64,000 nt of DNA from Bradyrhizobium betae (GTDB taxonomy: Bacteria > Pseudomonadota > Alphaproteobacteria > Rhizobiales > Xanthobacteraceae), in assembly GCF_004123905.1 (NCBI RefSeq), contig NZ_MZXW01000035.1, positions 310,001 through 374,000 of the forward strand, given 5' to 3'. Below the pieces are notes generated by a model. That model searched no databases. It saw nothing but the letters and a program-made list of their open reading frames with translations, and was not told the DNA's origin. A program made the translations under genes and the position numbers. Below, piece by piece: positions 1 through 6,661 of this stretch (the first letter of the stretch is position 1; each line of letters begins with the position of its first letter).

Positions 1-715
1 GCGTGGTGAAAAAGGGAATGCCGGTCCGCCGCACGAAGCTCGCAATGCCGTGGGTCGAGCGCGGCCGGCTGGTCGCAGCTCCCATCATCACCAGCGGACG
101 CTGTGCGGCCAGGATCATCTCGGCCGCACGATCGAGTGCAGCGCGATGGGCGACAGGGATTTCGATCGGGTGAATCGGGATCACGGGGACGGCAGGCACC
201 TCGTCGCCGGCGATGTCCTCGGGCAGCTCGAGATGCACCGGCCCGGGCCGCTCCTCCATCGCCACGCGAAAGGCGTCGCGCACCACGGTCGGAATGCTGG
301 AGGCGCTGATGATCTGCCGCGACAGCTTTGTCAGCGGCTTCATGGTCGCGACCACGTCCACGATCTGGAAGCGCGCCTGCCGGCTGCTCATGATCGGCTT
401 CTGGCCGGTGATCAGGATCATCGGCATCGCGCCGAGATGCGCATAGGCAGCACCGGTGGAGAGGTTAAGTGCGCCAGGCCCGAGTGTCGACAGACATACG
501 CCGGGCTTGCCGGTCAAACGGCCGTGCGTAGCGGCCATGAAGGCCGCGGCCTGCTCGTGGCGCGTCAGGACCAGCTCGATCTTGGAGGTGCGGAGCGATT
601 CGACGAGATCGAGGTTCTCCTCGCCGGGCACGCCAAAAATGCGATCGACACCTTCATTCTCCAGTGCCGCAACAAACAGATCCGATCCTTTGACTTTGCG
701 TTCCTGTTCGCTCAT
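1..715 (-). CDS. Acetolactate synthase-like TPP-dependent enzyme (N-terminal part, truncated by window edge)
   Basis: The start codon is at 715 and the frame stays open to base 1, so only the first 238 residues are visible. The N-terminal TPP-binding (PYR) domain is clear: a VPGEENLDL stretch near residues 29-37 and the cofactor-activating glutamate in TRHEQAAAF (E54), then the LSTLGPGALN segment. These are standard for acetolactate synthase large subunits and related ThDP enzymes, which condense pyruvate-derived carbanions. The GDG ThDP/Mg motif would lie outside the window. No small regulatory subunit is adjacent, so a catabolic ALS or a related lyase (oxalyl-CoA decarboxylase-like or sulfoacetaldehyde-type) cannot be excluded. 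Confidence 0.85.
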   Translation of the reverse strand, partial: MSEQERKVKGSDLFVAALENEGVDRIFGVPGEENLDLVESLRTSKIELVLTRHEQAAAFMAATHGRLTGKPGVCLSTLGPGALNLSTGAAYAHLGAMPMILITGQKPIMSSRQARFQIVDVVATMKPLTKLSRQIISASSIPTVVRDAFRVAMEERPGPVHLELPEDIAGDEVPAVPVIPIHPIEIPVAHRAALDRAAEMILAAQRPLVMMGAATSRPRSTHGIASFVRRTGIPFFTT

Positions 716-828
716 GTCGCCTCCCGGTCGCTGCTGGCTCCCGTGTTCCGGAAGCGGGCGCATCGTAGCTGCTCGGGACGACAGCACAACTCACAAAGAG
801 GCGGGTGAGCATTTCAACATCGTCATTC

Positions 829-915
829 GTAGGATGGGTAGAGCGAAGCGAAACCGATCATGTTTCTCCGAGGAGAGAAGATGATGGGTTTCGCAAGTGC
901 TCTACCCATCCTACG
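829..915. repeat. Intergenic inverted repeat, about 87 bp
   Basis: The left arm GTAGGATGGGTAGAGC (829-844) pairs exactly with GCTCTACCCATCCTAC (899-914). An inner pair GCGAAACC (848-855) matches GGTTTCGC (886-893). The element is a palindromic module with a short central loop. I recall the same GTAGGATGGGTAGAGCGAAG phrase as a frequent intergenic repeat in Bradyrhizobium; that is memory, not a search. It contains no convincing gene. Confidence 0.8.
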
Positions 916-939
916 CATCCAGGCACACCTTCGCATCCT

Positions 940-1545
940 CGCGGCTTTTCTCGCCCGAGCTTTGCTTCATCTCGACACCCTCTTGTCAGAGGGCGCAGGG
1001 AAGGCCGGGTGCCGGCCGGCACCCACGGTCCACTGTGCGAAGGTTGCGCTACGAAGAGCTGCACAGCGGCATACAGGTGAAGCCAAAACATCCGGCCTTC
1101 CCTGCGCAGTGGTTTGACGGCTTATGCCGAGTTCTCCCCGGGGAGCGATGCACTATTGCCCCCGTCGCCTTGCAGATGGCTGATGTGCGCACCCGGTCGG
1201 GCCGCCACATCACTGCAAGACTTGGCGCACAGACCCCGGGCGCCAGGACGACACGGTTTTGCCGTACGCAGACCACACCGGTCGTGTGCGCGACGTCTTT
1301 CGCTCACGGTTGCCCGCCCTGCAAAACCCGTCGCGCCGATGTGACTAGCGTCCACCGCAGCTCACCCCACGTTCGTGACGATCGCGATACGCCCCTCTGA
1401 CCGGGGTGAGGTGGCGCATGACTACGCCAAAGCCGAATTTCGGTAAAGTGGAATATTTTCACGCGGGTGGATTGACCCGTTGGTTGTGTGTTTTGCCCGA
1501 CGGGCACCACAAAGTCTCGTAGCCCGGACGGAGCTTTGCAGCCAA
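940..1545. repeat. Non-coding gap with mosaic dispersed-repeat sequence
   Basis: This is most of the 840-bp gap between the TPP enzyme and the LysR gene. Short open frames occur on both strands but none has a ribosome site or a recognisable protein. Phrases such as AGGGCGCAGGGAAGGCCGGG (near 988), CCTTCCCTGCGCAGTGG (near 1097), CACGTTCGTGACGATCGCGA (near 1368) and TTTTGCCCGACGGGCA (near 1491) match, from memory, a mosaic repeat widely scattered in Bradyrhizobium intergenic DNA. The two near-complementary phrases at 992 and 1097 make a long imperfect hairpin. Boundaries are approximate. Confidence 0.55.
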
Positions 1546-1556
1546 CCAACGCCCCC

Positions 1557-2450
1557 TCACAGCTTCGCCTCGGCAAAAATGCCCGAAATCCAGTCCAGGA
1601 ACACACGCAGGCGCAGCGCGAGCTGGCGGTTCTGCGGATAGAGCGCGGAGAGCGGCGTCGGCGACGGCGGATAGTCGGCGAGCACCTCGACCAGCGCGCC
1701 GCTGGCGAGATCGTCAGCGAAACGATAGCGGGGCGCCTGTGCGAGGCCGAAGCCGAGCCGTGCGAGATCGGCCATGGTGTCGGAATTGTTGACGCGAACC
1801 CGGCCCGGCAGCACGACCTGCCGAAGCCCGCCCGCGACGGAAAATTCCAGCGGCAACACATCGCCGGTGCGCGAGGAGACGAAGGCCACCATCTGGTGGC
1901 CGTCGAGCGCATCAGGCGTCACGGGCATGCCGTGGCTGGCGATGTAGGCCGGGCTCGCCACCGTGATCTCCGCGATGGTGCCGAGCCGGCGCAAGATCAT
2001 CCCGCTGTCCTCGGGCTCGCCCGAGCGGATCACGCAGTCGATGCCCTCGCGGACGAGATCGACCAGGCGGTCACCCTGCCCGATCTGCAATTCGAGCTGC
2101 GGATAGCACGCCAAAAATTCCGGCAGATGCGGCAGGATGAAGGTGCGGGTCAGCAAGGGATGCGCGTCGATGCGCAAGAGGCCGCGCGGCCGCGCATCGC
2201 GCATGGCGGTTTCGGCTTCCTCGACCTCCGCCAAAATGGCGACGCAGCGGCGGTAATAGTCCTCGCCGTCGAGCGTCGGCGTGACATGCCGCGTCGTCCG
2301 CTCGAGCAGGCGCGCACCGAGACGCGCCTCGAGACCGCGCAACACCTCGCTCGCCGTCGAGCGGGGAATGCCGAGGTCGGCCGCGGCGGCCGTAAAACTC
2401 TGCCGTTCGACGAGGCGGACGAACAGGCGCATGGCGTCAAATCGGTCCAT
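1557..2450 (-). CDS. LysR family transcriptional regulator
   Basis: This 297-residue protein has the family's usual length. Residues 1-60 form the winged helix-turn-helix (FTAAAADLGIPRSTASEVLR is the helix-turn-helix core), followed by a linker and a periplasmic-binding-like effector domain. It is transcribed away from the SDR gene at 2556, with a 105-bp gap. That is the classic arrangement in which a LysR protein represses itself and activates the divergent enzyme gene. The inducer is unknown. The cysteine-poor effector domain gives no hint of redox sensing. Confidence 0.92.
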   Translation of the reverse strand: MDRFDAMRLFVRLVERQSFTAAAADLGIPRSTASEVLRGLEARLGARLLERTTRHVTPTLDGEDYYRRCVAILAEVEEAETAMRDARPRGLLRIDAHPLLTRTFILPHLPEFLACYPQLELQIGQGDRLVDLVREGIDCVIRSGEPEDSGMILRRLGTIAEITVASPAYIASHGMPVTPDALDGHQMVAFVSSRTGDVLPLEFSVAGGLRQVVLPGRVRVNNSDTMADLARLGFGLAQAPRYRFADDLASGALVEVLADYPPSPTPLSALYPQNRQLALRLRVFLDWISGIFAEAKL

Positions 2451-2555
2451 GGGCGATTGTTCACCACAGCCGACAAGTCATGGCAAGCCTAAGGCGATTA
2501 TCCGGCCACAGCGATCAGGTATCTCTCGGTCAGACCACACCTGAGGAGACCTGTC

Positions 2556-3320
2556 ATGAATCCCGCCATGAATCCCGCCATGACCAATCAATCCCAGCGC
2601 GCGGCCATCGTGACCGGCGGCTCCCGCGGCATTGGTGCTGCGATCGCCCGCCGGCTGGCGCAGGACGGAATTGCGGTTGCTATCAATTATGCCAGGGGCC
2701 GCGACGCTGCCGAGGCGCTCGTTGGCGAGATCGAAGCCGCCGGTGGACGCGCCGTCGCCGTGCAGGCTGATCTTGCCGATCCGGCAACGCCGGCCCGGCT
2801 GTTCGATGCGGCCGAGCACGCCTTCGGCGGCGTCGACATCCTCGTCAACAATGCCGGCGTGATGGAGCTCGGGCCCCTTGCCGAGGTGACCGACGAGGCG
2901 TTTGCACGCCAGACCTCGATCAACCTCGACAGCGTGTTCCGGTCCCTGCGCGAAGCCGCGCGGCGGCTCCGCGACGGCGGCCGCATCGTCAGCTTCTCCT
3001 CAAGTGTCATCGGCCTCTATCAGCCCGGCTATGGCGTCTACGCCGCGACCAAGGCTGCGGTCGAAGCCATGACGCACATCCTCGCCAAGGAACTCGGCAA
3101 CCGGCGCATCACCGTCAACGCGGTCGCGCCCGGGCCGGTCGAGACCCGGCTGTTCCTCGAAGGCAAGAGCGAGCAGCAGGTGCGCGCCGTCGCCGCCATG
3201 AATCCGTTCGGCCGCCTCGGCCAGCCCGACGACATCGCAGGTGTCGTCGCTTTCCTCGCAGGACAAGACAGCGGCTGGATCAACGGCCAGGTCATCCGCG
3301 CCAATGGCGGCGTGGTCTGA
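2556..3320 (+). CDS. SDR family NAD(P)-dependent oxidoreductase
   Basis: This 254-residue classical short-chain dehydrogenase has the Rossmann motif TGGSRGIG (residues 20-27), NNAG (98-101), and catalytic N123, S149, Y162 and K166 (YAATK). Such enzymes interconvert alcohols and ketones, and the sequence most resembles FabG-like 3-oxoacyl reductases. The start is odd: ATGAATCCCGCC is tandemly repeated, giving MNPAMNPAM and three in-frame ATGs. The strong ribosome site CTGAGGAGA lies 5-6 bases before the first ATG, which supports 2556. The tautomerase gene follows after 35 bp in the same direction, so the two are probably co-transcribed under the divergent LysR regulator. Confidence 0.92.
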   Translation: MNPAMNPAMTNQSQRAAIVTGGSRGIGAAIARRLAQDGIAVAINYARGRDAAEALVGEIEAAGGRAVAVQADLADPATPARLFDAAEHAFGGVDILVNNAGVMELGPLAEVTDEAFARQTSINLDSVFRSLREAARRLRDGGRIVSFSSSVIGLYQPGYGVYAATKAAVEAMTHILAKELGNRRITVNAVAPGPVETRLFLEGKSEQQVRAVAAMNPFGRLGQPDDIAGVVAFLAGQDSGWINGQVIRANGGVV

Positions 3321-3355
3321 CGCATCACACGACACTTCACACGGAGACACCCATC

Positions 3356-3574
3356 ATGCCTTTCGCCAACATCAAGATCCCGCAAGCCGCGCTGTCGCGC
3401 AGCCAGAAGGCGGAGATCGTGCATAACCTCACCGCGCTGTTCGTCCACTATTTTGGCGAAGCGGCACGGCCGCACACGATGGTATTGATCGAGGAAGTGC
3501 CAGATGGCGGCTATGGCCGCGCCGACGAGGTGTTCGTGGTTCCCGACGCCTATCGCGCCAAGGACGCGGCCTGA
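3356..3574 (+). CDS. 4-oxalocrotonate tautomerase family protein
   Basis: This 72-residue protein begins Met-Pro, so removal of Met exposes the N-terminal proline that acts as general base in the tautomerase superfamily. Length and the pattern PFANIKIPQ then LVHYFGE fit the 4-OT subfamily, which forms small oligomers and moves protons between keto and enol forms. GGAGACACCC lies just upstream as ribosome site. It sits 35 bp after the SDR gene in the same direction, so the pair may act on one carbonyl substrate or simply be stress-linked. The substrate cannot be told from sequence. Confidence 0.85.
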   Translation: MPFANIKIPQAALSRSQKAEIVHNLTALFVHYFGEAARPHTMVLIEEVPDGGYGRADEVFVVPDAYRAKDAA

Positions 3575-3580
3575 CGGCTC

Positions 3581-3716
3581 ACCTCACCTTCAGCGACAAC
3601 TCCGTCCCGCCCTTGAGCGGCAGCGTCATCGAGACGAAGCCGTTTTGGGGATCGCGGATGAAATCGAGATAGTCGGGCTCGGCGTTGTCGTTCATGACGT
3701 GCGCCAGCAACCAACA
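3581..3716 (-). pseudogene. C-terminal remnant resembling an O-methyltransferase tail
   Basis: On the minus strand this stretch reads as about 45 residues ending DPQNGFVSMTLPLKGG and a few more before a stop at 3581. The pattern (aspartate, short loop, strand ending LPLKGGTELSLKV) resembles the last strand of COG4122-like O-methyltransferases. No start codon, ribosome site or N-terminal domain precedes it. The next gene on this strand begins its 3' end at 3772. I read it as the decayed end of a lost gene. The family assignment is weak. Confidence 0.35.
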
Positions 3717-3739
3717 AATCCGTGATCGGATACCTTTGC

Positions 3740-3762
3740 GCCGATTCCCCGGCGGAATCGGC
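3740..3762. other. Hairpin after the carboxymuconolactone decarboxylase-like gene
   Basis: GCCGATTCC (3740-3748) pairs perfectly with GGAATCGGC (3754-3762) across a 5-base loop. It lies 10 bases beyond the stop of the minus-strand gene at 3772. No T-run follows on either strand, so it is a possible Rho-assisted or mRNA-stabilising hairpin, not a proven terminator. Confidence 0.45.
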
Positions 3763-3771
3763 GGCGCAGCG

Positions 3772-4323
3772 CTATTCGGCGGCCTCGCTGTGGGGAACGC
3801 CGTGCTCGACCTCGAGCTGAAGGATGTCGTTGAAGCGGTTGAAGGCGCCGCACAGTGCGATGCGCCAGGTCAGCTCCACAATCTGCGCTTCCGAGAAATG
3901 CGCGCGCAGGCGGACAAAGATCTCGTCGCGGGTCTTGTTCCAGTTGTTGGTGACGGCAACGGAATATTCGACGACGAGCTTGTCGAGCTCATCGAGCTCG
4001 GGATGGTCCTTGTAGTCGACGAGGCGCGCAGCGCCCTCTTCCGATACGCCCTGGATTGCCAGCTTTGGCGCGTGGTGCGAGACACAATAGTCGCATTTGT
4101 TGAGCAGCGAGACCGTGACCAGCGCCAATTCGAGATGGCGCTTCGACACATTGCCTTCCTGGGCGAGATCGACCAGCAGCGACCACATGTGCTTGAAGAT
4201 CGGCAGGCGGTGCGCCATGACACCCGCCTGGTTCTCGAACGCACCGTAGGTTGTCATCTTGTCCCACAGCGGCTTAATTGCGTCCGGCAGGTCGTCCCTG
4301 GTCTTGATCGAAATGCGCGACAT
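3772..4323 (-). CDS. Carboxymuconolactone decarboxylase / AhpD-like family protein
   Basis: This 183-residue all-helical protein carries the AhpD-type active-site pattern: E65 in LELALVTVSLLNKC, C77 and C80 in NKCDYC, and H83/H84 directly after. In AhpD that CxxC pair and histidine reduce peroxides using a thiol partner. In true carboxymuconolactone decarboxylases the cysteines are absent, so a peroxidase-like role is favoured. The gene stands alone on this strand and is divergent from the MmcQ gene at 4393. The ohrR/ohr peroxide locus is 1 kb away, which fits but does not prove an oxidative-stress role. Confidence 0.85.
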   Translation of the reverse strand: MSRISIKTRDDLPDAIKPLWDKMTTYGAFENQAGVMAHRLPIFKHMWSLLVDLAQEGNVSKRHLELALVTVSLLNKCDYCVSHHAPKLAIQGVSEEGAARLVDYKDHPELDELDKLVVEYSVAVTNNWNKTRDEIFVRLRAHFSEAQIVELTWRIALCGAFNRFNDILQLEVEHGVPHSEAAE

Positions 4324-4392
4324 GGCAATTCATCCCTGGTTGGAACGCGTATGCTGCCATAAAGGCGGGCCTTGCGTCTCGGTCGCGATCGC

Positions 4393-4746
4393 ATGACACC
4401 CAAGACATTCGAAGCGCACTGCCTGCGCCTGCCCGCCGCCACCAAGGTGGTACAGTGGGAAGGCACCTCCGTGTTCAAGGTCGGCGGCAAGATGTTCGCG
4501 CTCGGCGGCGGATTTGCCGCAAGCTCCGGCGGCTACATGTTCAAGGTCTCGGACATGGCTTATGGAATGCTGATCGAGCACGGGCTGGCGCGGCCGGCAC
4601 CCTATCTGGCACGCGCCAAATGGGTACAGCTCGTCGGCAACAACGCGCTGCGCGATGCGGAGCTGATCGGCTATCTCGCGCAGGCCCATGCCCTGATCGT
4701 CGCAAAGCTCACGCGCAAATCGCGCAAGGCGCTGGGGCTGGAGTGA
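4393..4746 (+). CDS. MmcQ/YjbR family DNA-binding-like protein
   Basis: This 117-residue protein follows the MmcQ/YjbR (DUF419) pattern: an early CLRLPAATKVVQWEG, then a strand SVFKVGGKMFAL, and a C-terminal segment WVQLVGNNALRDAELIGYL. The family adopts a CyaY-like double-wing fold. Its biochemical role is not known, although structural work suggested nucleic-acid binding. I chose the ATG at 4393 because the family usually starts with a short MT-type lead and the upstream extension (7 residues) is basic and unconserved in style. It appears monocistronic. Confidence 0.8.
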   Translation: MTPKTFEAHCLRLPAATKVVQWEGTSVFKVGGKMFALGGGFAASSGGYMFKVSDMAYGMLIEHGLARPAPYLARAKWVQLVGNNALRDAELIGYLAQAHALIVAKLTRKSRKALGLE

Positions 4747-4870
4747 GCGTGAGCTGGCGTAGGGCCGGTTCCCTCTCCACAACGTGATGAGATGATCCTC
4801 ATCCTCCCACTGGCACCATGCTGCACCGCAACTAGCTCAATGGAAAGTTCATTCCCAATGGAGATTTTCC

Positions 4871-5023
4871 ATGACCAAGTCCCGCACGGCATCCACCAAG
4901 ACCCATCGCTACGAACTGGTGCACGGTGAAGAGGCCGACTTCGTTACTTATCAGCGACGCCGCGAGGACGGCCTGTGGCAGACCTTTGCGGCGTGGATGA
5001 TTCCGCGCGCGATCTACAACTAG
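4871..5023 (+). CDS. Small hypothetical protein (50 aa)
   Basis: A short frame runs from ATG at 4871 to TAG at 5021 and encodes 50 residues with charged, soluble composition (YELVHGEEADFVTYQRRRED, then WQTFAAWMIPRAIYN). A TGGAG purine stretch 7-8 bases upstream can act as ribosome site. No membrane segment or signal is present. Codon third positions are GC-rich, as in neighbouring genes. I do not recognise a family. It lies alone in the gap between the MmcQ gene and ohrR. Confidence 0.5.
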   Translation: MTKSRTASTKTHRYELVHGEEADFVTYQRRREDGLWQTFAAWMIPRAIYN

Positions 5024-5096
5024 ACCGGCGCACACTCGTCCTTCATATCCGCCTCGGAGGCATTGTTGCCTCCGAACGCGCCCCCACGCGTCTTGA

Positions 5097-5570
5097 TCAG
5101 TGCTTCTTTTTCGCGTTGCCCGCTTGCGTGTGCTGCAGCAGGTTGTCACGCAGCCGGCTTACCGTCGCCTGCACCACCGGAAATTCGCCGCCGAGCCCGG
5201 TCGCCTCGATCAGGGAATCGCCGAGCCCCTGCTCGATCAGCTTTCTGCCACCCGTTGTCAGGCTCACCCGGACCTGCCGCTCGTCGGCGGGATCACGCTG
5301 GCGGTCGATGTAGCCCATTTGCTCGAGCTTCTTGAGAATGGGCGTCAGCGTGTTGGATTCCAGGAACAGCTTTTCGCCGAGCGCGCTGACGGTTAGTTCG
5401 TCCTCGTCCGACAGCGCCACCATGGCGATGTACTGGGTGTAGGTCAGCCCGACCTTGTCCAGCAGCGGCTTGTAGGCGCGGCCAAACGCCAGATTGGCCG
5501 AATAAATCGCAAAGCACAGAAAGTTCGACAATTTTCGGCCTTTGCCGGCAGATTTGGGGGGACGGGCCAT
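5097..5570 (-). CDS. ohrR: OhrR-type MarR family organic-peroxide sensor
   Basis: This 157-residue MarR-family repressor has the OhrR signature LSNFLCFAIYSA, with the peroxide-reactive cysteine at C19, followed by the winged helix (VSALGEKLFLESNTLTPILKKLE). In OhrR proteins oxidation of this cysteine by organic hydroperoxides releases DNA and induces ohr. GGAGG precedes the ATG at 5570. The frame stays open upstream toward 6149, but that part overlaps ohr and its promoter and is not protein-like. A lysine-rich tail (GNAKKKH) ends the protein. Divergent transcription from ohr, with palindromes between, supports direct control of both genes. Confidence 0.92.
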   Translation of the reverse strand: MARPPKSAGKGRKLSNFLCFAIYSANLAFGRAYKPLLDKVGLTYTQYIAMVALSDEDELTVSALGEKLFLESNTLTPILKKLEQMGYIDRQRDPADERQVRVSLTTGGRKLIEQGLGDSLIEATGLGGEFPVVQATVSRLRDNLLQHTQAGNAKKKH

Positions 5571-5607
5571 TGGAACCTCCGCAATTCGTGATCGTATCCA
5601 CCATATA

Positions 5608-5621
5608 AATCGCATGCGATT
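5608..5621. promoter_or_regulatory. Candidate OhrR operator, ohrR-proximal
   Basis: AATCGCATGCGATT is a perfect 14-bp palindrome located 38 bp upstream of the ohrR start. It is followed by TAAATCGG, which echoes the TAGATCGG half of the second site near ohr. Position and symmetry suggest autoregulation by OhrR. The assignment is inferred. Confidence 0.6.
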
Positions 5622-5675
5622 AAATCGGAAGAGCTTGACCAGGTGCGGTGTCGGGTTTATTTCACAACGCACCCG

Positions 5676-5697
5676 ATTAGATCGGACACGATCTAAA
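5676..5697. promoter_or_regulatory. Candidate OhrR operator, ohr-proximal
   Basis: ATTAGATCG (5676-5684) and CGATCTAAT (5689-5697) form 9-bp perfect arms around GACA. The site ends 17 bp before the ohr start codon, where bound OhrR would block transcription. It shares the ATCG core with the palindrome at 5608. Confidence 0.65.
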
Positions 5698-5714
5698 TAA
5701 CCAAGCAAAGGATT

Positions 5715-6122
5715 ATGACCATGACCGCCACTGCAAAGGTTCTTTTCACCGGCAAGACCAACGTCACCTCCGGCCCCAATGGCGCCGCGCATGCCAGCGA
5801 CGGCACGCTCGACATCAAGCTGGCCCAGCCGCACCCGGCCGCCGAAAACCTGTTCGCTGCCGCCTGGTCGGCCTGCTACCTCGGCGCCATCGGCCTCGCC
5901 GCCGCTCAGCGCAAGGTCAAGCTGCCGAGCGAGCCGTCTGTCGACACCGCGATCGACCTGAACAACGCCGGCGGCGCCTTCTTCCTGCGCGCCCGGCTCG
6001 ACGTCAGCGTGCCCGGCGTCGACCGCGCGGTCGCGCAGGAGTTGATCGAGGCGGCGCACGGCATCTGCCCCTACTCCAAAGCGGTGCACGGCAACATCGA
6101 GGTAACGACCACGCTGGTCTGA
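5715..6122 (+). CDS. ohr: Organic hydroperoxide resistance protein (Ohr/OsmC family)
   Basis: This 135-residue protein has the two redox cysteines of Ohr: C54 in AAAWSACYLGA and C119 in HGICPYSKAV. Glutamate E44 (AAENLF) is also kept. Ohr reduces organic and fatty-acid hydroperoxides, usually with lipoylated partners. The loop that in typical Ohr carries the substrate-orienting arginine (GGRDG type) reads SGPNGAAHA here, so that arginine appears absent or displaced. An AAAGGA ribosome site precedes the first ATG; a second ATG is two codons on. It is divergent from ohrR, with palindromic operators between. Confidence 0.93.
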   Translation: MTMTATAKVLFTGKTNVTSGPNGAAHASDGTLDIKLAQPHPAAENLFAAAWSACYLGAIGLAAAQRKVKLPSEPSVDTAIDLNNAGGAFFLRARLDVSVPGVDRAVAQELIEAAHGICPYSKAVHGNIEVTTTLV

Positions 6123-6198
6123 AACTGCGCGAAGCGGCCCGGCCGGCATCGGCCGGGCGCGCGGTGTGGGCCATCAAGCGAACACCAAGGAGTTGACC

Positions 6199-6618
6199 AT
6201 GAGCCATTCCCTCTTGCGAGCCGCCCGCATGCTGGCGAGCGCCGCCATCCTCGCCACAAATCTCCTCACCCTGCCGGCGGCAGCGCACGCCCAGCCGGCC
6301 GGCGTGACGCGCACCGACCTTCAGCGCCACGATCTCAGCGCACCCGGCCGTGAGGCCGTGCAGGTGCGCGTCGACCTCGCCCCCGGCGTCGCGTTCGGCC
6401 GGCACACCCATCCCGGCGAAGAGATCATCTACGTGCTGGCCGGCGCTATCGAATACGACGTCGAGGGGAAGCCGCCGGTGACGCTGAAGGCCGGCGACGT
6501 GCTGTTCATCCCGGCAGGCACGGTGCATGCGGCGAAGAACGTGGGCACGCTGCCTGCGAGCGAACTCGCGACCTACGTCGTCGAGAAGAACAAGCCGCTG
6601 CTGACGCTTGTGAAGTGA
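6199..6618 (+). CDS. Exported cupin domain protein
   Basis: This 139-residue protein starts at 6199, preceded by AAGGAG. Residues 1-31 are a signal peptide ending AHA before QPAG, so the mature protein should be periplasmic. The rest is one cupin_2 barrel with the metal-binding motif GRHTHPGEEIIYVL and a later PAGTVHAAKN histidine. Such small exported cupins often bind a metal, but their substrates are unknown. It follows ohr by 76 bp in the same direction and could be read from the ohr promoter, hinting at a peroxide-response role. Confidence 0.85.
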   Translation: MSHSLLRAARMLASAAILATNLLTLPAAAHAQPAGVTRTDLQRHDLSAPGREAVQVRVDLAPGVAFGRHTHPGEEIIYVLAGAIEYDVEGKPPVTLKAGDVLFIPAGTVHAAKNVGTLPASELATYVVEKNKPLLTLVK

Positions 6619-6637
6619 ACCTGGATTGACTGGGGAT

Positions 6638-6661
6638 GATATCTGACTAAAGTCAGATATC
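6638..6661. promoter_or_regulatory. Perfect palindrome abutting the MarR-GNAT start codon
   Basis: GATATCTGAC (6638-6647) and GTCAGATATC (6652-6661) are perfect 10-bp arms around TAAA. The last base touches the ATG at 6662. The TGAC/GTCA core is the style of MarR-family operators, so autoregulation is likely. No Shine-Dalgarno sequence fits in the palindrome, so translation may be leaderless. Confidence 0.7.

Noticed and set aside
5571..6149. N-terminal extension of OhrR to 350 residues
   Set aside because: The extension is antisense to ohr and spans the operators. The internal ATG at 5570 has a strong GGAGG and gives a normal OhrR length.
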